Positions 19,307 to 27,572 of a stretch of DNA of 64,000 bases are shown in pieces. The notes beneath the pieces were generated by a model, which saw only the letters and a program-made list of their open reading frames with translations, made no database searches and was not told where the DNA came from. Position 1 is the first letter of the stretch. Every line of letters begins with the position of its first letter. A program made the position numbers and the translations under genes. The stretch comes from Burkholderia thailandensis E264 (GTDB lineage Bacteria > Pseudomonadota > Gammaproteobacteria > Burkholderiales > Burkholderiaceae): NCBI RefSeq assembly GCF_000012365.1, contig NC_007651.1, positions 310,001-374,000 on the forward strand, read 5' to 3'.

Positions 19307-19531
19307 TTACAGCTCGAGCTCGCCGAGAATCCGATGCGCGAGCGCCTTCGCCTCGTTGAACGCTTCCGCCTCGTTCGTGCTCGTCGCCTCGACCTCGTAG
19401 AGCGTGTTGTCGGGCGGGCCGCCTTCGTTCCGGGACAGGATCACGTAGCCCTGGAAGCGTCCGTTATCCGTCTTGCGGGTGTGCGCCTTGGCCGTGTAAA
19501 GGCCTTTCGTGTAGGTGTTGCCGCCGTCCAT
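19307..19531 (-). CDS. Small conserved protein of unknown function, 74 aa
   Basis: Starts MDGGNTYTKGLYTAKAHTRK; a beta-rich half (GRFQGYVILSRN) is followed by an Ala/Glu helix (STNEAEAFNEAKALAHRIL). No named domain is recognised; cytosolic by composition. The ATG at 19531 has GAGAGG 6 nt upstream; longer in-frame readings lack a site. It converges with the DUF2905 gene. Confidence 0.75.
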   Translation of the reverse strand: MDGGNTYTKGLYTAKAHTRKTDNGRFQGYVILSRNEGGPPDNTLYEVEATSTNEAEAFNEAKALAHRILGELEL

Positions 19532-19700
19532 GATGCCTCTCCCGAGAAAGGACGCCCCCATCGTAGCATTCCGACGCAGCGCGTTCAGCGGCGGCAGGAA
19601 CGCGCGGCTGGCGCGCCCGCGCATGGGGGGCCGGGGGGGGCGTGAGAATGCACGGGCGGCGCGACGCCCGTCACGCGACGTCAGGTCGCGTCACGCTGCC

Positions 19701-19730
19701 TCACGTCACGTCACGTCACGTCACGTCACG
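19701..19730. repeat. Pentanucleotide tandem repeat, 6x TCACG, covering a stop codon
   Basis: Six perfect TCACG units, with degenerate copies before them. The stop codon of the PfkB kinase gene (19726-19728, minus strand) is inside the last units, so copy changes could alter the C-terminus. Confidence 0.9.
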
Positions 19731-20634
19731 CCGCGACGAGCGCGACGACCTCGTCGAGCGTCGGCGCGTGCGCGCCCGTGTGCCGGCACGCCGCCGCGCC
19801 CGCCGCGAGCGCGAACGCCAGATGCTCGCGCCAGCCGCGCGCCGGCACGGTCATCAGGCTGAACAGCAGGCCGCCGATCGTCGCGTCGCCCGCGCCGACC
19901 GTATCGGCGACCTCGATGCGCGGCGGCTGCGCGTCGAGCGTCGCGCCGTGCGCGTAGAGCGTCGCCGTGTCGGGCCCGCGCGTGACGAGCAGCGCCGCTT
20001 GCGGATTGAGCGCGCGCAGCCGCGCGGTCGCGCTCGCTTCGTCTTCGCCCGCGAACAGGTGGCGCAGATCTTCGTCGGACACCTTGATCAGATCGGCGAG
20101 CTCGGCCATCTTCGCGAGCGTCGGCCGGTAGCTGTCCGTCATCAGGTTCCGGTAGTTCGGGTCGAAGCTGATTTTCACGCCTGCTTCGCGCAGTTCGGCG
20201 GCGAGCGCGACGAGCGTCGAGGCGAGCGGTTCGCGCACGAGGCTGATGCAGCCGAAATGCGCCCACTTCACGTGTTCGCGCCAGCCGTCGGGCAGCCGTT
20301 TCGGATCGAACGCGAGATCGGCGCTGTTTTCGCCGATGAAGAAATATGCGGGCGGCTGGGTCTCGTGGACGATCGCGAGGAGCGGCGCGCGATCGACGCG
20401 CTGCAGGAAGCGCAGATCGAGGCCGGCTGCCTCGCTTTCGCGCCACAGCGCGTCGGAGAAGCAGTCGCGGCCCACCGCGCCCGCGCACGCGCTCGGCGCG
20501 CCGAGCCGTGCGACCGCGCGCGCGACGTTCCAGCCCGCGCCGCCCGGGCGCGACGTCCAGTGCGCGCCGCCCGTGCGGACCATGTCGGTGAGGATGTCGC
20601 CCGCCGACACGAATTGCGGAAATCCTGCGCTCAT
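19726..20634 (-). CDS. PfkB-family sugar kinase, probable fructokinase
   Basis: 302 residues. Ribokinase-fold features: GGAGWNVARAVARLG near residue 32, ASGARI-like middle with KISFDPNYR, and the ATP/anion-hole signature VADTVGAGDATIGG (about 245-258) with the catalytic Asp. The coupling to an AGE-family isomerase suggests fructose as substrate, giving fructose-6-phosphate; ribose, adenosine or 2-keto-gluconate cannot be excluded from sequence alone. The start overlaps the isomerase stop (ATGA). The stop lies in the TCACG array. Confidence 0.88.
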   Translation of the reverse strand: MSAGFPQFVSAGDILTDMVRTGGAHWTSRPGGAGWNVARAVARLGAPSACAGAVGRDCFSDALWRESEAAGLDLRFLQRVDRAPLLAIVHETQPPAYFFIGENSADLAFDPKRLPDGWREHVKWAHFGCISLVREPLASTLVALAAELREAGVKISFDPNYRNLMTDSYRPTLAKMAELADLIKVSDEDLRHLFAGEDEASATARLRALNPQAALLVTRGPDTATLYAHGATLDAQPPRIEVADTVGAGDATIGGLLFSLMTVPARGWREHLAFALAAGAAACRHTGAHAPTLDEVVALVAA

Positions 20635-22043
20635 CGCACTCCTCCGTCGCGGCGGCGCGCGGCGCCGTCGCCTTTGCCGTAGCCGGCGTTGCCGTTGTTC
20701 ACGACGTTGCCGCCGTGCCCGTTGCCGCGCGCTGCGGGCGCGGCCTCGCCGTCGCCCGTGCGCGCGCCGGGCGCCTCGCCGTCGCGCGTCGACGCAAGCG
20801 CGTGCAGCACCTCGTAGCACGCGCCCATCGTGTGATAGTCGGTCTTGCCGGCCGGGCTCTTCTCGTCGCTGTACTTGCGGTTGTCGCAGGTGAGGATTCG
20901 GTACCACGCGCCGTAGCGGTGATCGACGAAATGCGCCCAGCTGTAGCGCCAGATCTCGTCGTACCAGTCCCAGAAGCGCTCGCTGCCGGTGCGCCGCGCG
21001 AGCAGCGCGGCCGCCGCGAAGCTCTCGGCCTGCACCCAGAAGTACTTGTCGTGGTCGCACACCGTGTAGTCCGGGCCGAAACCGTAGCAGAGGCCGCCGT
21101 GATCGCTGTCCCACGCGTGCGAGAACGCCGCGTCGAACAGCTCGATCGCGCGCGGCGCGAGCCAGTCGAGCGGGCGGTGGCGCTCGAGAATCAGCAACAG
21201 CTTGGCCCATTCGGTCTGGTGGCCGGGCTGGAAGCCCCACGGCCGGAAGATGTTCGAGCTGTCTTCCTTGTTGTATTCCCAGTCGATCGACCAGTCCGCG
21301 TGAAAGTGCTCCCACACGAGCCCCCGTGACAGCGCGGCCTGCCGCTGCACGATGTTCGTCGCGATCTTCTCCGCGCGATCGAGATACGTCAGGTGGCCCG
21401 TCGCCTCGTACGCGGCGAGGAGCGCTTCGGTCGCGTGCATGTTCGCGTTCTGTCCGCGGTAGCTCGACACGGTCCAGTTCGGCGTCGCGTCGTCCGCGTA
21501 GAGGCCCGCCGCGCGATCCCAGAAGCGGTGCTCCATCAGGTCGAACGTATGCGCGATGAGCGGCCGCGCCTCTTCGACGCCCGCCATCACGGCATGCGCG
21601 GCCGCGAGCAGCACGAACGCGAGCCCGTAGCAGTGGCGCGTGCCGTCGCGCGTTGAGCGCTTCTCGCCGTCGCGCCATTCGATCTCCCAGTCATAGCCTT
21701 CGTGCTCGGCGTCCCAGTGCGCGTCGCGCAGGAAGCGCAGCCCGTGGCGCACGTACTCGAGATGCCGCGCGTCGCCGAAGTGGCGGTACGCCATCGCGTA
21801 GTTGAAGACGAAGCGGCAACTGCTGACGAGATGGCGCGTCGCGCGCTCGTAGACGCTGCCGTCGTCGCGGAAAAAGTGGTAGAAGCCGCCCGACGGGTCG
21901 AACGCGTGCGGCGCGTAGAAGCGCAGCGTGTCCTCGACGTGCGCGACGAGGAACTGCGGGTCGCGGAAGCTCGCGACGTACGGCGCGGCGGCGGGCGGCG
22001 CGTTGGGCGCCGGACGGGGGGCGGGCGTGGCTGAGGTCGTCAT
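20631..22043 (-). CDS. AGE-family sugar isomerase/epimerase, probable D-mannose isomerase
   Basis: 470 residues forming an (alpha/alpha)6 barrel of the N-acylglucosamine 2-epimerase family. Key His-containing stretches are present: NANMHATEALLAAY, FQPGHQTEWAKLL and DYHTMGACYEVLHAL, as in YihS and mannose isomerases. With the kinase downstream, the likely reaction is D-mannose to D-fructose. The N-terminal 20 residues are Ala/Pro-rich. The last 50 are Gly/Asn/Arg-rich low complexity and probably disordered. The start overlaps the LacI stop (ATGA), and its own stop overlaps the kinase start. Confidence 0.88.
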   Translation of the reverse strand: MTTSATPAPRPAPNAPPAAAPYVASFRDPQFLVAHVEDTLRFYAPHAFDPSGGFYHFFRDDGSVYERATRHLVSSCRFVFNYAMAYRHFGDARHLEYVRHGLRFLRDAHWDAEHEGYDWEIEWRDGEKRSTRDGTRHCYGLAFVLLAAAHAVMAGVEEARPLIAHTFDLMEHRFWDRAAGLYADDATPNWTVSSYRGQNANMHATEALLAAYEATGHLTYLDRAEKIATNIVQRQAALSRGLVWEHFHADWSIDWEYNKEDSSNIFRPWGFQPGHQTEWAKLLLILERHRPLDWLAPRAIELFDAAFSHAWDSDHGGLCYGFGPDYTVCDHDKYFWVQAESFAAAALLARRTGSERFWDWYDEIWRYSWAHFVDHRYGAWYRILTCDNRKYSDEKSPAGKTDYHTMGACYEVLHALASTRDGEAPGARTGDGEAAPAARGNGHGGNVVNNGNAGYGKGDGAARRRDGGVR

Positions 22044-23059
22044 GATCCGAGTACCGAGGTGAGGGCGCGCGGCGCGTGTGCGGCGCCTGCGCTGCTGGCC
22101 CGCGCGACGAGCTGCACGGGGAGGCTGAGTTCGGCTTGCGCGGGCGAATCGGCGAGCAGCAGCTCGACGCCTTGCCGGCCGAGCGCTTCCTTGTCGATCG
22201 CGAGCGTCGTGAGGGGCGGGGCCGCGTGCGCGGCGGCCGGGATGTCGTCGAAGCCGACGAATGCGATGTCCTCGGGCACGCGCACGCCGCGCTCGACGCA
22301 CACGCGCATCGCGGCGAGTGCGGCCGCATCGTTGTACGCGAACACTGCGTCGGGCAGCGGGCCGCCCGCGTCGAGCAGTTGCCGCATCGCGTGCGCCGCG
22401 CCGGCGTCGGGGCCGAGGCTCGTGTCGATCGACAGCTCGAGCGACGGATCGAACAGCATGCCCGCGTCGAAGAACGCACGGCGATAGCCGAGCGCGCGCT
22501 GCGCGATGCTGTAGTGCGCGAGCGAGCCGCCGATGAACGCGATGCGCCGGCGGCCCGATGCGAACAGGTGATGCATCGCGAGCGCCGCGCCGCCCGCGTT
22601 GTCGACGTTGATCGAGCGCAGTCCGGGCGCGCGGATGTCGATGAGCACGAGCGGCCGGCCCGTCGCGGCGAGCGCCTCGAGCGTCTCCGGCTCCATGAAA
22701 CCCGCGACCGCGATCGCGTCGGGCGCGTGCGGACGCATCTGGCGGATCACGTCGTCGGTCGGGCCCGTCGTCAGCAGCGACGGCACGATGCCGCGCTCGC
22801 GGCATGCATCTTCCACGCCGTGCAGCACGTGGGAGAAGAACGGCGTCGTCGCGAAGTTGTTGTGCTGGCGATGCAGCAGGAACGTGAGCCGCTTGATCCG
22901 CGGGCGCAGTTGCGTCGGATCGTAGTTCATCCGATGCGCGATCTCGACGATGCGCGCGCGCGTCGCCTCGGACAGGCCGGGCTGATTCTTGAGCGCGCGC
23001 GACACGGTGCCGATCGACACGTTGGCCGCTTGCGCAACGTCGCGAATGGTGGTGCCCAT
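22040..23059 (-). CDS. LacI-family regulator of the sugar operon
   Basis: 339 residues. N-terminal HTH (TIRDVAQAANVSIGTVSRAL, 4-23), hinge near 45-60, then a periplasmic-binding-protein-like effector domain with FVGFDDIPAAA and a typical end. It is the first gene of a three-gene unit with overlapping starts and stops, so it almost certainly controls the isomerase and kinase, most simply as a repressor released by the sugar. A promoter and palindrome precede it (23141-23203). Confidence 0.93.
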   Translation of the reverse strand: MGTTIRDVAQAANVSIGTVSRALKNQPGLSEATRARIVEIAHRMNYDPTQLRPRIKRLTFLLHRQHNNFATTPFFSHVLHGVEDACRERGIVPSLLTTGPTDDVIRQMRPHAPDAIAVAGFMEPETLEALAATGRPLVLIDIRAPGLRSINVDNAGGAALAMHHLFASGRRRIAFIGGSLAHYSIAQRALGYRRAFFDAGMLFDPSLELSIDTSLGPDAGAAHAMRQLLDAGGPLPDAVFAYNDAAALAAMRVCVERGVRVPEDIAFVGFDDIPAAAHAAPPLTTLAIDKEALGRQGVELLLADSPAQAELSLPVQLVARASSAGAAHAPRALTSVLGS

Positions 23060-23140
23060 CGTTTGAGCCGGGATGTTTAGGGTGTTGGCGATTGTATAGT
23101 AAAAATCGCCGCGAAACGTCCCGGAATCATCTCGATCGCG

Positions 23141-23169
23141 CTTATAAGTGCTTATGTATAAACGGTAAA
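23141..23169 (-). promoter_or_regulatory. Candidate promoter of the LacI-isomerase-kinase operon
   Basis: On the minus strand TTTACC (23169-23164) and TATAAG (23146-23141) are 17 bp apart, in an unusually AT-rich patch about 80 bases before the regulator gene. Confidence 0.45.
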
Positions 23170-23181
23170 TATGCTCATAAT

Positions 23182-23203
23182 TGTTTACTAAAAATACTAA
23201 ACA
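23182..23203. promoter_or_regulatory. Palindrome likely bound by the LacI-family regulator
   Basis: Arms TGTTTACTA (23182-23190) and TACTAAACA (23195-23203) pair at eight of nine positions around AAAA. It lies just upstream of the -35, fitting an autoregulatory operator. Related words (TAGTAAAAAT) recur at 23096-23105. Confidence 0.45.
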
Positions 23204-23230
23204 GAATGGCCTGGGCGGCGCGGCCGGCGC

Positions 23231-24790
23231 TTATGCCGCGGTCCGGAAGATCGCGGCCGCCTCGCGCAGCGCGGCCGCCTCGCCGGCGAGCGCGCCCGCG
23301 GCGCTCGCCGCCTTTTGCACGAGCAGCGCGTTGTGCTGCGTCATCTCGTCCATTTGCGCGACCGCGCGGCTCACCTGATCGATGCCGCTGCGCTGCTCGT
23401 CGGACGCGTGCGAGATTTCGTCGACGAGCGTCGCGACCTGCCGCACCGACGCGAGCATGCCGACGATCGTGTTGCCCGCCGCCTGCACCGTGTCCGCGCC
23501 GAGCTCGACTTCGCCCGTCACGTCGGCGATCAGCGCCGAGATTTCCTTCGCCGCCTGCGCGCTGCGGTGCGCGAGGCCGCGCACCTCCTGCGCGACGACC
23601 GCGAAGCCGCGCCCAGCCTGGCCGGCGCGCGCCGCCTCGACAGCCGCGTTCAGCGCGAGCAGGTTGGTCTGGAACGCGATGCCCTCGATCGTCGACGAGA
23701 TGCTGCGGATCTGCTGCGAGCGCACCGACAGCGCTTCCATCCGCGCGATCGCGTCGCGCGCGGCTGCGTCGCCTTGCTCGGCCTGCGCCGATGCGGCGAG
23801 CGCGAGCGAACTCGCCTGTCGTGCGTGATCGGCGTTCGTGCGCACCGTCGCCGCGAGCTGCTCCATGCTGCTGGCCGTCTGCTGCAGGCCGGCCGCGTGT
23901 TCGTCGGTGCGGCGCGACAGGTCGTGGTTGCCATGCGCGATGTCGGACGTCGCGTGCGCGATCGCGTCGGCCGCGCGCTGCAGCGTGCCGATCGTCGCCG
24001 CGAGGCGCGCGCGCATCGCGTGCATCGCATGCAGCACGCTGCCGGACGCGGCGTCGGCGGCGCGCACGTCGAGCGCGAGATTGCCGGACGCGATCTCGTT
24101 CGCGACGCTCGCCGCGTAGTCCGGCTCGCCGCCCAGTTGCCGCGCGAGCGCGCGCGCCATCGCCGCGCACAGGAGCGCGACGGCCGCGACGCCCGCGAGC
24201 ACGCAGCCCGCGACCGCCCACTGGACGAGCCGCGCGACGCCGCGCGCGCAATCGTACGCGCGCTGCGCGGCCTCGAGCTGCTCCTGACGCAACTGCGCGG
24301 CCTCGCCCTTCACGCGTTGCGCGACGGGATCGAGCGTCTGCGTGACGACCCATTGCGCTTCGGACAGGTTGTTCGCCTTCAGCAGATCGACGGCGGGCCG
24401 GATGCCCTTGTCGCGCAGCGTCGCCCAGTCGGCGGCGAGGCGTTCGGCCTGCTCGCGCTCGGCGCCGGCGCGCGGCGTCGCGCGGAAGTCGGCGAGCAGG
24501 CGGTCGATCGCGGCGGCGTCGCGCGCCGACGCTGCCGCGACCGCCTCGGTCTTGGCGGCGGACGGATCAAGCACGGCGTCGCCGACCGCGTAGCGCGTCT
24601 GCGTGACGAGCTCGTCGATCGACGAAATCCGCTGCAGCGTCTTCGCGCGATCTTCGAAGACATGCGCGAGCGCGTCGCCGACGCGCGCGACACCGGCGAG
24701 GCCGATGCCGCCGACGGCGACGAGCACGAGAACGACGACCGCGACGAGGATGCGCAGACGGGTTTTGACGGTGAGGCGGGTGGTGTTCAT
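23231..24790 (-). CDS. Methyl-accepting chemotaxis protein
   Basis: 519 residues. A membrane helix (about 9-33), a periplasmic four-helix-bundle type sensor (about 34-190), a second helix (about 192-215), a HAMP-like region and a long cytoplasmic coiled coil. The highly conserved signalling tip reads GIAFQTNLLALNAAVEAARA followed by GRGFAVVAQEVRGLAHRSA. It should form trimers of dimers with CheW and CheA; the ligand is unknown. It starts MNTTRLTVKTRLRI. No sigma-28 promoter was recognised upstream. Confidence 0.93.
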   Translation of the reverse strand: MNTTRLTVKTRLRILVAVVVLVLVAVGGIGLAGVARVGDALAHVFEDRAKTLQRISSIDELVTQTRYAVGDAVLDPSAAKTEAVAAASARDAAAIDRLLADFRATPRAGAEREQAERLAADWATLRDKGIRPAVDLLKANNLSEAQWVVTQTLDPVAQRVKGEAAQLRQEQLEAAQRAYDCARGVARLVQWAVAGCVLAGVAAVALLCAAMARALARQLGGEPDYAASVANEIASGNLALDVRAADAASGSVLHAMHAMRARLAATIGTLQRAADAIAHATSDIAHGNHDLSRRTDEHAAGLQQTASSMEQLAATVRTNADHARQASSLALAASAQAEQGDAAARDAIARMEALSVRSQQIRSISSTIEGIAFQTNLLALNAAVEAARAGQAGRGFAVVAQEVRGLAHRSAQAAKEISALIADVTGEVELGADTVQAAGNTIVGMLASVRQVATLVDEISHASDEQRSGIDQVSRAVAQMDEMTQHNALLVQKAASAAGALAGEAAALREAAAIFRTAA

Positions 24791-25245
24791 CGAGGGTTCC
24801 GGAAGCGGCGCGCCGCGCTCGTGACGCGTCGAGCCGTGACGAGAAGCCGGCTTAACGGCGCCGCGGAACCGGGATTGAATGAATTTTTCGTGAAGCGATG
24901 CCCCGATGTGGGGCGGCGACCGCCGGGCGGGTGCGCCGGGGCGGATGCGATGGCCGATGAGGCGGGGCTGGGACAGGGCGGCCGAAAGCGCGATGCGCGA
25001 ATCGGCGAGCGAACGGTGCGTTCGATGCGCGCTGCGTCGGCGCGCAGCGGCGGCGTGAAGAAGCGCCTGAGGCGACGTCGGCGGAGGACGCCGAAAATTC
25101 GATGTGCCGACGAAACCGGAAAATCGCGAAGCCGCGCGGCCATGAAGCCCTGCGCGCCCCGAAAACGGGGAAGCGCCCCGCTGCGAAGCTTTGGCGGCGC
25201 GAGCGCGGCGCGGCTGGCGCAAGCCCGCTTCGCCGCGCCCGTTGC
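24791..25245. other. Intergenic region between chemoreceptor and SBF transporter
   Basis: 455 bases upstream of the chemoreceptor and downstream of the transporter, both on the minus strand. Frames here are Arg-rich and unsupported. No clear terminator or promoter was identified. Confidence 0.5.
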
Positions 25246-26292
25246 TCAGCGTTTCGCCGCGCTCGCGTTCGCGCCGGAGCCGATCGCCCGGCCGCCGTGC
25301 GCGCCCGGCTGCCGCTCGCGGCTCGTGTCGCGCGCTCCCCAGCGCTGCGCAAGCGCCGCGCAGGTCATCAGCTGGATCTGGTGGAACAGCATCAGCGGCA
25401 GCACGATCGCGCCGACCGCGTGCGCGGCGAAGATCACCTTCGCCATCGGCACGCCGGCCGCGAGGCTCTTCTTCGAGCCGCAGAAGATGATCGTGATCTG
25501 GTCCGCGCGGTTGAAGCCGAGCCGCTTGCTGACGATCGTCGTGACCGCGAGCGCGATCGCGAGCAGCACGACGTTGACGACGACGAGGCCCGCGAGCGCC
25601 ATCGGCGGAATCTGGTGCCAGAGCCCTTCGTTCACGGCCTCGCTGAACGCGACGTAGACGACGAGCAGGATCGAGCCCTGATCGACGAAGCGCAGCACGC
25701 CGCGATTGCGCTCGATCCAGCCGCCGATCACGGGCCGCAGCAACTGGCCGGCGAGGAACGGCACGAGCAACTGCATGACGATCGCGCCGATCGTGCTCCA
25801 AGGCGACGCCGTCGCGCCCGTGCCCTGCGTCGACACCATCACGCCGACGAGCGCCGGCGTGACGAAGATGCCGAGCAGGCTCGATGCGGACGCCGAGCAC
25901 ACGGCGGCCGGCACGTTGCCCTTCGCGATCGACGTGAACGCGATCGACGACTGCACGGTGGACGGCAGCGTGCAGAGGAACAGCACGCCGGCGTACAGCG
26001 CGGGCGTGACGAGCGGCGTGAGCACGGGCTTGAGCGCGAGGCCGAGCAGCGGGAACAGCGCGAACGTGCTGAGCAGCACGACCACGTGCAGCCGCCAGTG
26101 CGTCGCGCCCGCAATGATCGCCTCGCGCGACAGCTTCGCGCCGTGCAGGAAGAACAGCAGGCCGACCGCGATGTCGGTCGCCCAGTTGAACGCGTGCGCG
26201 GCCTCGCCGCGGCACGGCAGGAAGCTCGCGAGCACGACGGTGCCGACGAGCGCGAGCGTGAAGTTGTCGGGAACGAAGCGGGAGCGCGCCAT
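25246..26292 (-). CDS. Bile acid:sodium symporter-family (SBF-like) transporter
   Basis: 348 residues with about nine to ten membrane segments beginning near residue 12. Family marks include the GLLFFLHGAKLSREAI region, TLPSTVQSSIAFTSIAKGN (the crossing helix) and FCGSKKSLAAGVPMAKVIF. It resembles the YfeH subgroup, whose substrates are unproven; other members of the superfamily carry bile acids or organic anions with sodium. The ATG at 26292 (MARSRFVPDNFTL) follows a GAG-rich stretch. The last 30 residues are polar and variable. Confidence 0.92.
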   Translation of the reverse strand: MARSRFVPDNFTLALVGTVVLASFLPCRGEAAHAFNWATDIAVGLLFFLHGAKLSREAIIAGATHWRLHVVVLLSTFALFPLLGLALKPVLTPLVTPALYAGVLFLCTLPSTVQSSIAFTSIAKGNVPAAVCSASASSLLGIFVTPALVGVMVSTQGTGATASPWSTIGAIVMQLLVPFLAGQLLRPVIGGWIERNRGVLRFVDQGSILLVVYVAFSEAVNEGLWHQIPPMALAGLVVVNVVLLAIALAVTTIVSKRLGFNRADQITIIFCGSKKSLAAGVPMAKVIFAAHAVGAIVLPLMLFHQIQLMTCAALAQRWGARDTSRERQPGAHGGRAIGSGANASAAKR

Positions 26293-26679
26293 CTCGGGTC
26301 TCGGTCGAATGCGGTGGATGCGCCACGGCCCGCGGGGCGGGCGGTGCGGCGGTTGTCGGTCCGATATTGTCGCGGCCGGGGATTGAATAGGCAAATTCAT
26401 TCGAAGAATCGATTGATGACTCGAATGCATGCCGATGCGCGCTTCCCGCGCATCGCAACCTTACGGCGGAAAGGATCGAAAACCGGCGGCGCGCGCGCTC
26501 GGAAAACGTGCGCGGAATCGGCAAAAGCCATGCAGTAACACGGTGTTACACCGATGCTTTTGGTCTAACACTTTTGCGCTCGACACGTTTTCGCGCCGCC
26601 CATAAATTACCGCTGAAAGGCTTGCGCGCGATTTAGGTGCGCGCGCGGGCGAAAAAGCCAAGCGGCAGACCCACCAATC
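26293..26679. other. Divergent control region with a palindromic operator
   Basis: 387 bases between the SBF transporter (minus) and the Gly-rich secreted protein (plus). Contains the perfect palindrome at 26535-26549 and related half-sites. No gene is supported. Confidence 0.55.
26535..26549. promoter_or_regulatory. Perfect palindrome GTAACAC-g-GTGTTAC
   Basis: Seven-base arms around one base, with an extra half-site TAACAC about 25 bp downstream. It has the size and symmetry of a TetR- or GntR-type operator. No such regulator gene is adjacent. Confidence 0.5.
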
Positions 26680-27168
26680 ATGATGACGGAACGGGCAATA
26701 CGGAAGATCGGGCGATGGGCGGCGGGCGCGATAGGCGCGCTCGCGGCGACGCTCGTCTTCGCGCAGCCGCCGCACGGCGGCGGGCCCGGTTTCGGCGGCG
26801 GTCGCGGCGGCGCGCCATACATGGCGGGCGGCGGAGGCGGCTGGCGCGGCGCGCCCGGCTATCTGCGCGCGGCGCCGCGCGGCGGCGGCGACGCGCGCAT
26901 CGGCGTGAACGGCTACCGCCAGCGCTGGGGGCTGCGCCCGACGCCGTCGTATGGCCGCTACGCGACGCAAAACCCGTACCGGCCGATCAGCGCCGAAGCG
27001 CGCCAGGCGCCGCACGCGCCGGGCTCGGCGAACCTGCCGATGCGCGCCGGCTCGATCCGGGCAGACGTCGCGCGCTACAACGAGGAGCGCGGCGGCCGTC
27101 CCGCGCCGGTGCCGCGGCAGGATGAATCCCCGCGCCTGCCGTTCTTCGCGCCGTTCTATCGCAACTGA
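26680..27168 (+). CDS. Secreted Gly/Arg/Pro-rich protein of unknown function
   Basis: 162 residues. Residues 1-28 form a signal peptide (AAGAIGALAATLVFAQ). The mature part starts with Gly-rich repeats (PPHGGGPGFGGGRGG), then GYRQRWGLRPTPSYGRYATQ and a Pro/Arg-rich C-terminus ending LPFFAPFYRN. Composition suggests an unstructured envelope or extracellular protein. Start uncertain between the adjacent ATGs at 26680 and 26683; no strong ribosome site. Confidence 0.7.
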   Translation: MMTERAIRKIGRWAAGAIGALAATLVFAQPPHGGGPGFGGGRGGAPYMAGGGGGWRGAPGYLRAAPRGGGDARIGVNGYRQRWGLRPTPSYGRYATQNPYRPISAEARQAPHAPGSANLPMRAGSIRADVARYNEERGGRPAPVPRQDESPRLPFFAPFYRN

Positions 27169-27572
27169 GCGCCGGTTCGGCGCTCGCGCTGCCGCCGGCT
27201 GATGCAAATCCGCGACACTTGCGCGAAATCCTGCCTCGCATTTCCTTGATTACGCTATCTTTCGCGCGTTGTTGCGAGGACGACGCGCGCACGCCGGCGT
27301 TTTCCCCGTGTTCGAGGCGCCGCCGGCGATCGTTGCCGGCGCGTTCGGCGCGCGCGGGAAAGCCATCCGTCAGTTTGAAACCGGCGAGCCGATCGCCGAC
27401 GCCCGACAAATCGCCGGGAAGTTAACGCTGACGCTATATCCGCAATAAGTCCCTCCTTTTTTGACCGGAAAAATGGCTCGGGAAGATGGCGACGCCCCCG
27501 AACGGCATCGCGTCTTCCGGACGTCGCCCGCCCGTTCGCCTCGCTTCCGTTAGACGACAATCTGGAGATCAC
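27169..27572. other. Intergenic region before the porin gene
   Basis: 404 bases. A small hairpin (AGCGCCG/CGGCGCT, GTT loop) follows the Gly-rich gene without a T-run. An AT-richer patch near 27420-27470 probably holds the porin promoter, but no clean -35/-10 pair is visible. Confidence 0.45.

Noticed and set aside
24791..24950. Sigma-28 promoter before the chemoreceptor
   Set aside because: No TAAAGTTT-like and GCCGATAA-like pair with proper spacing was found.
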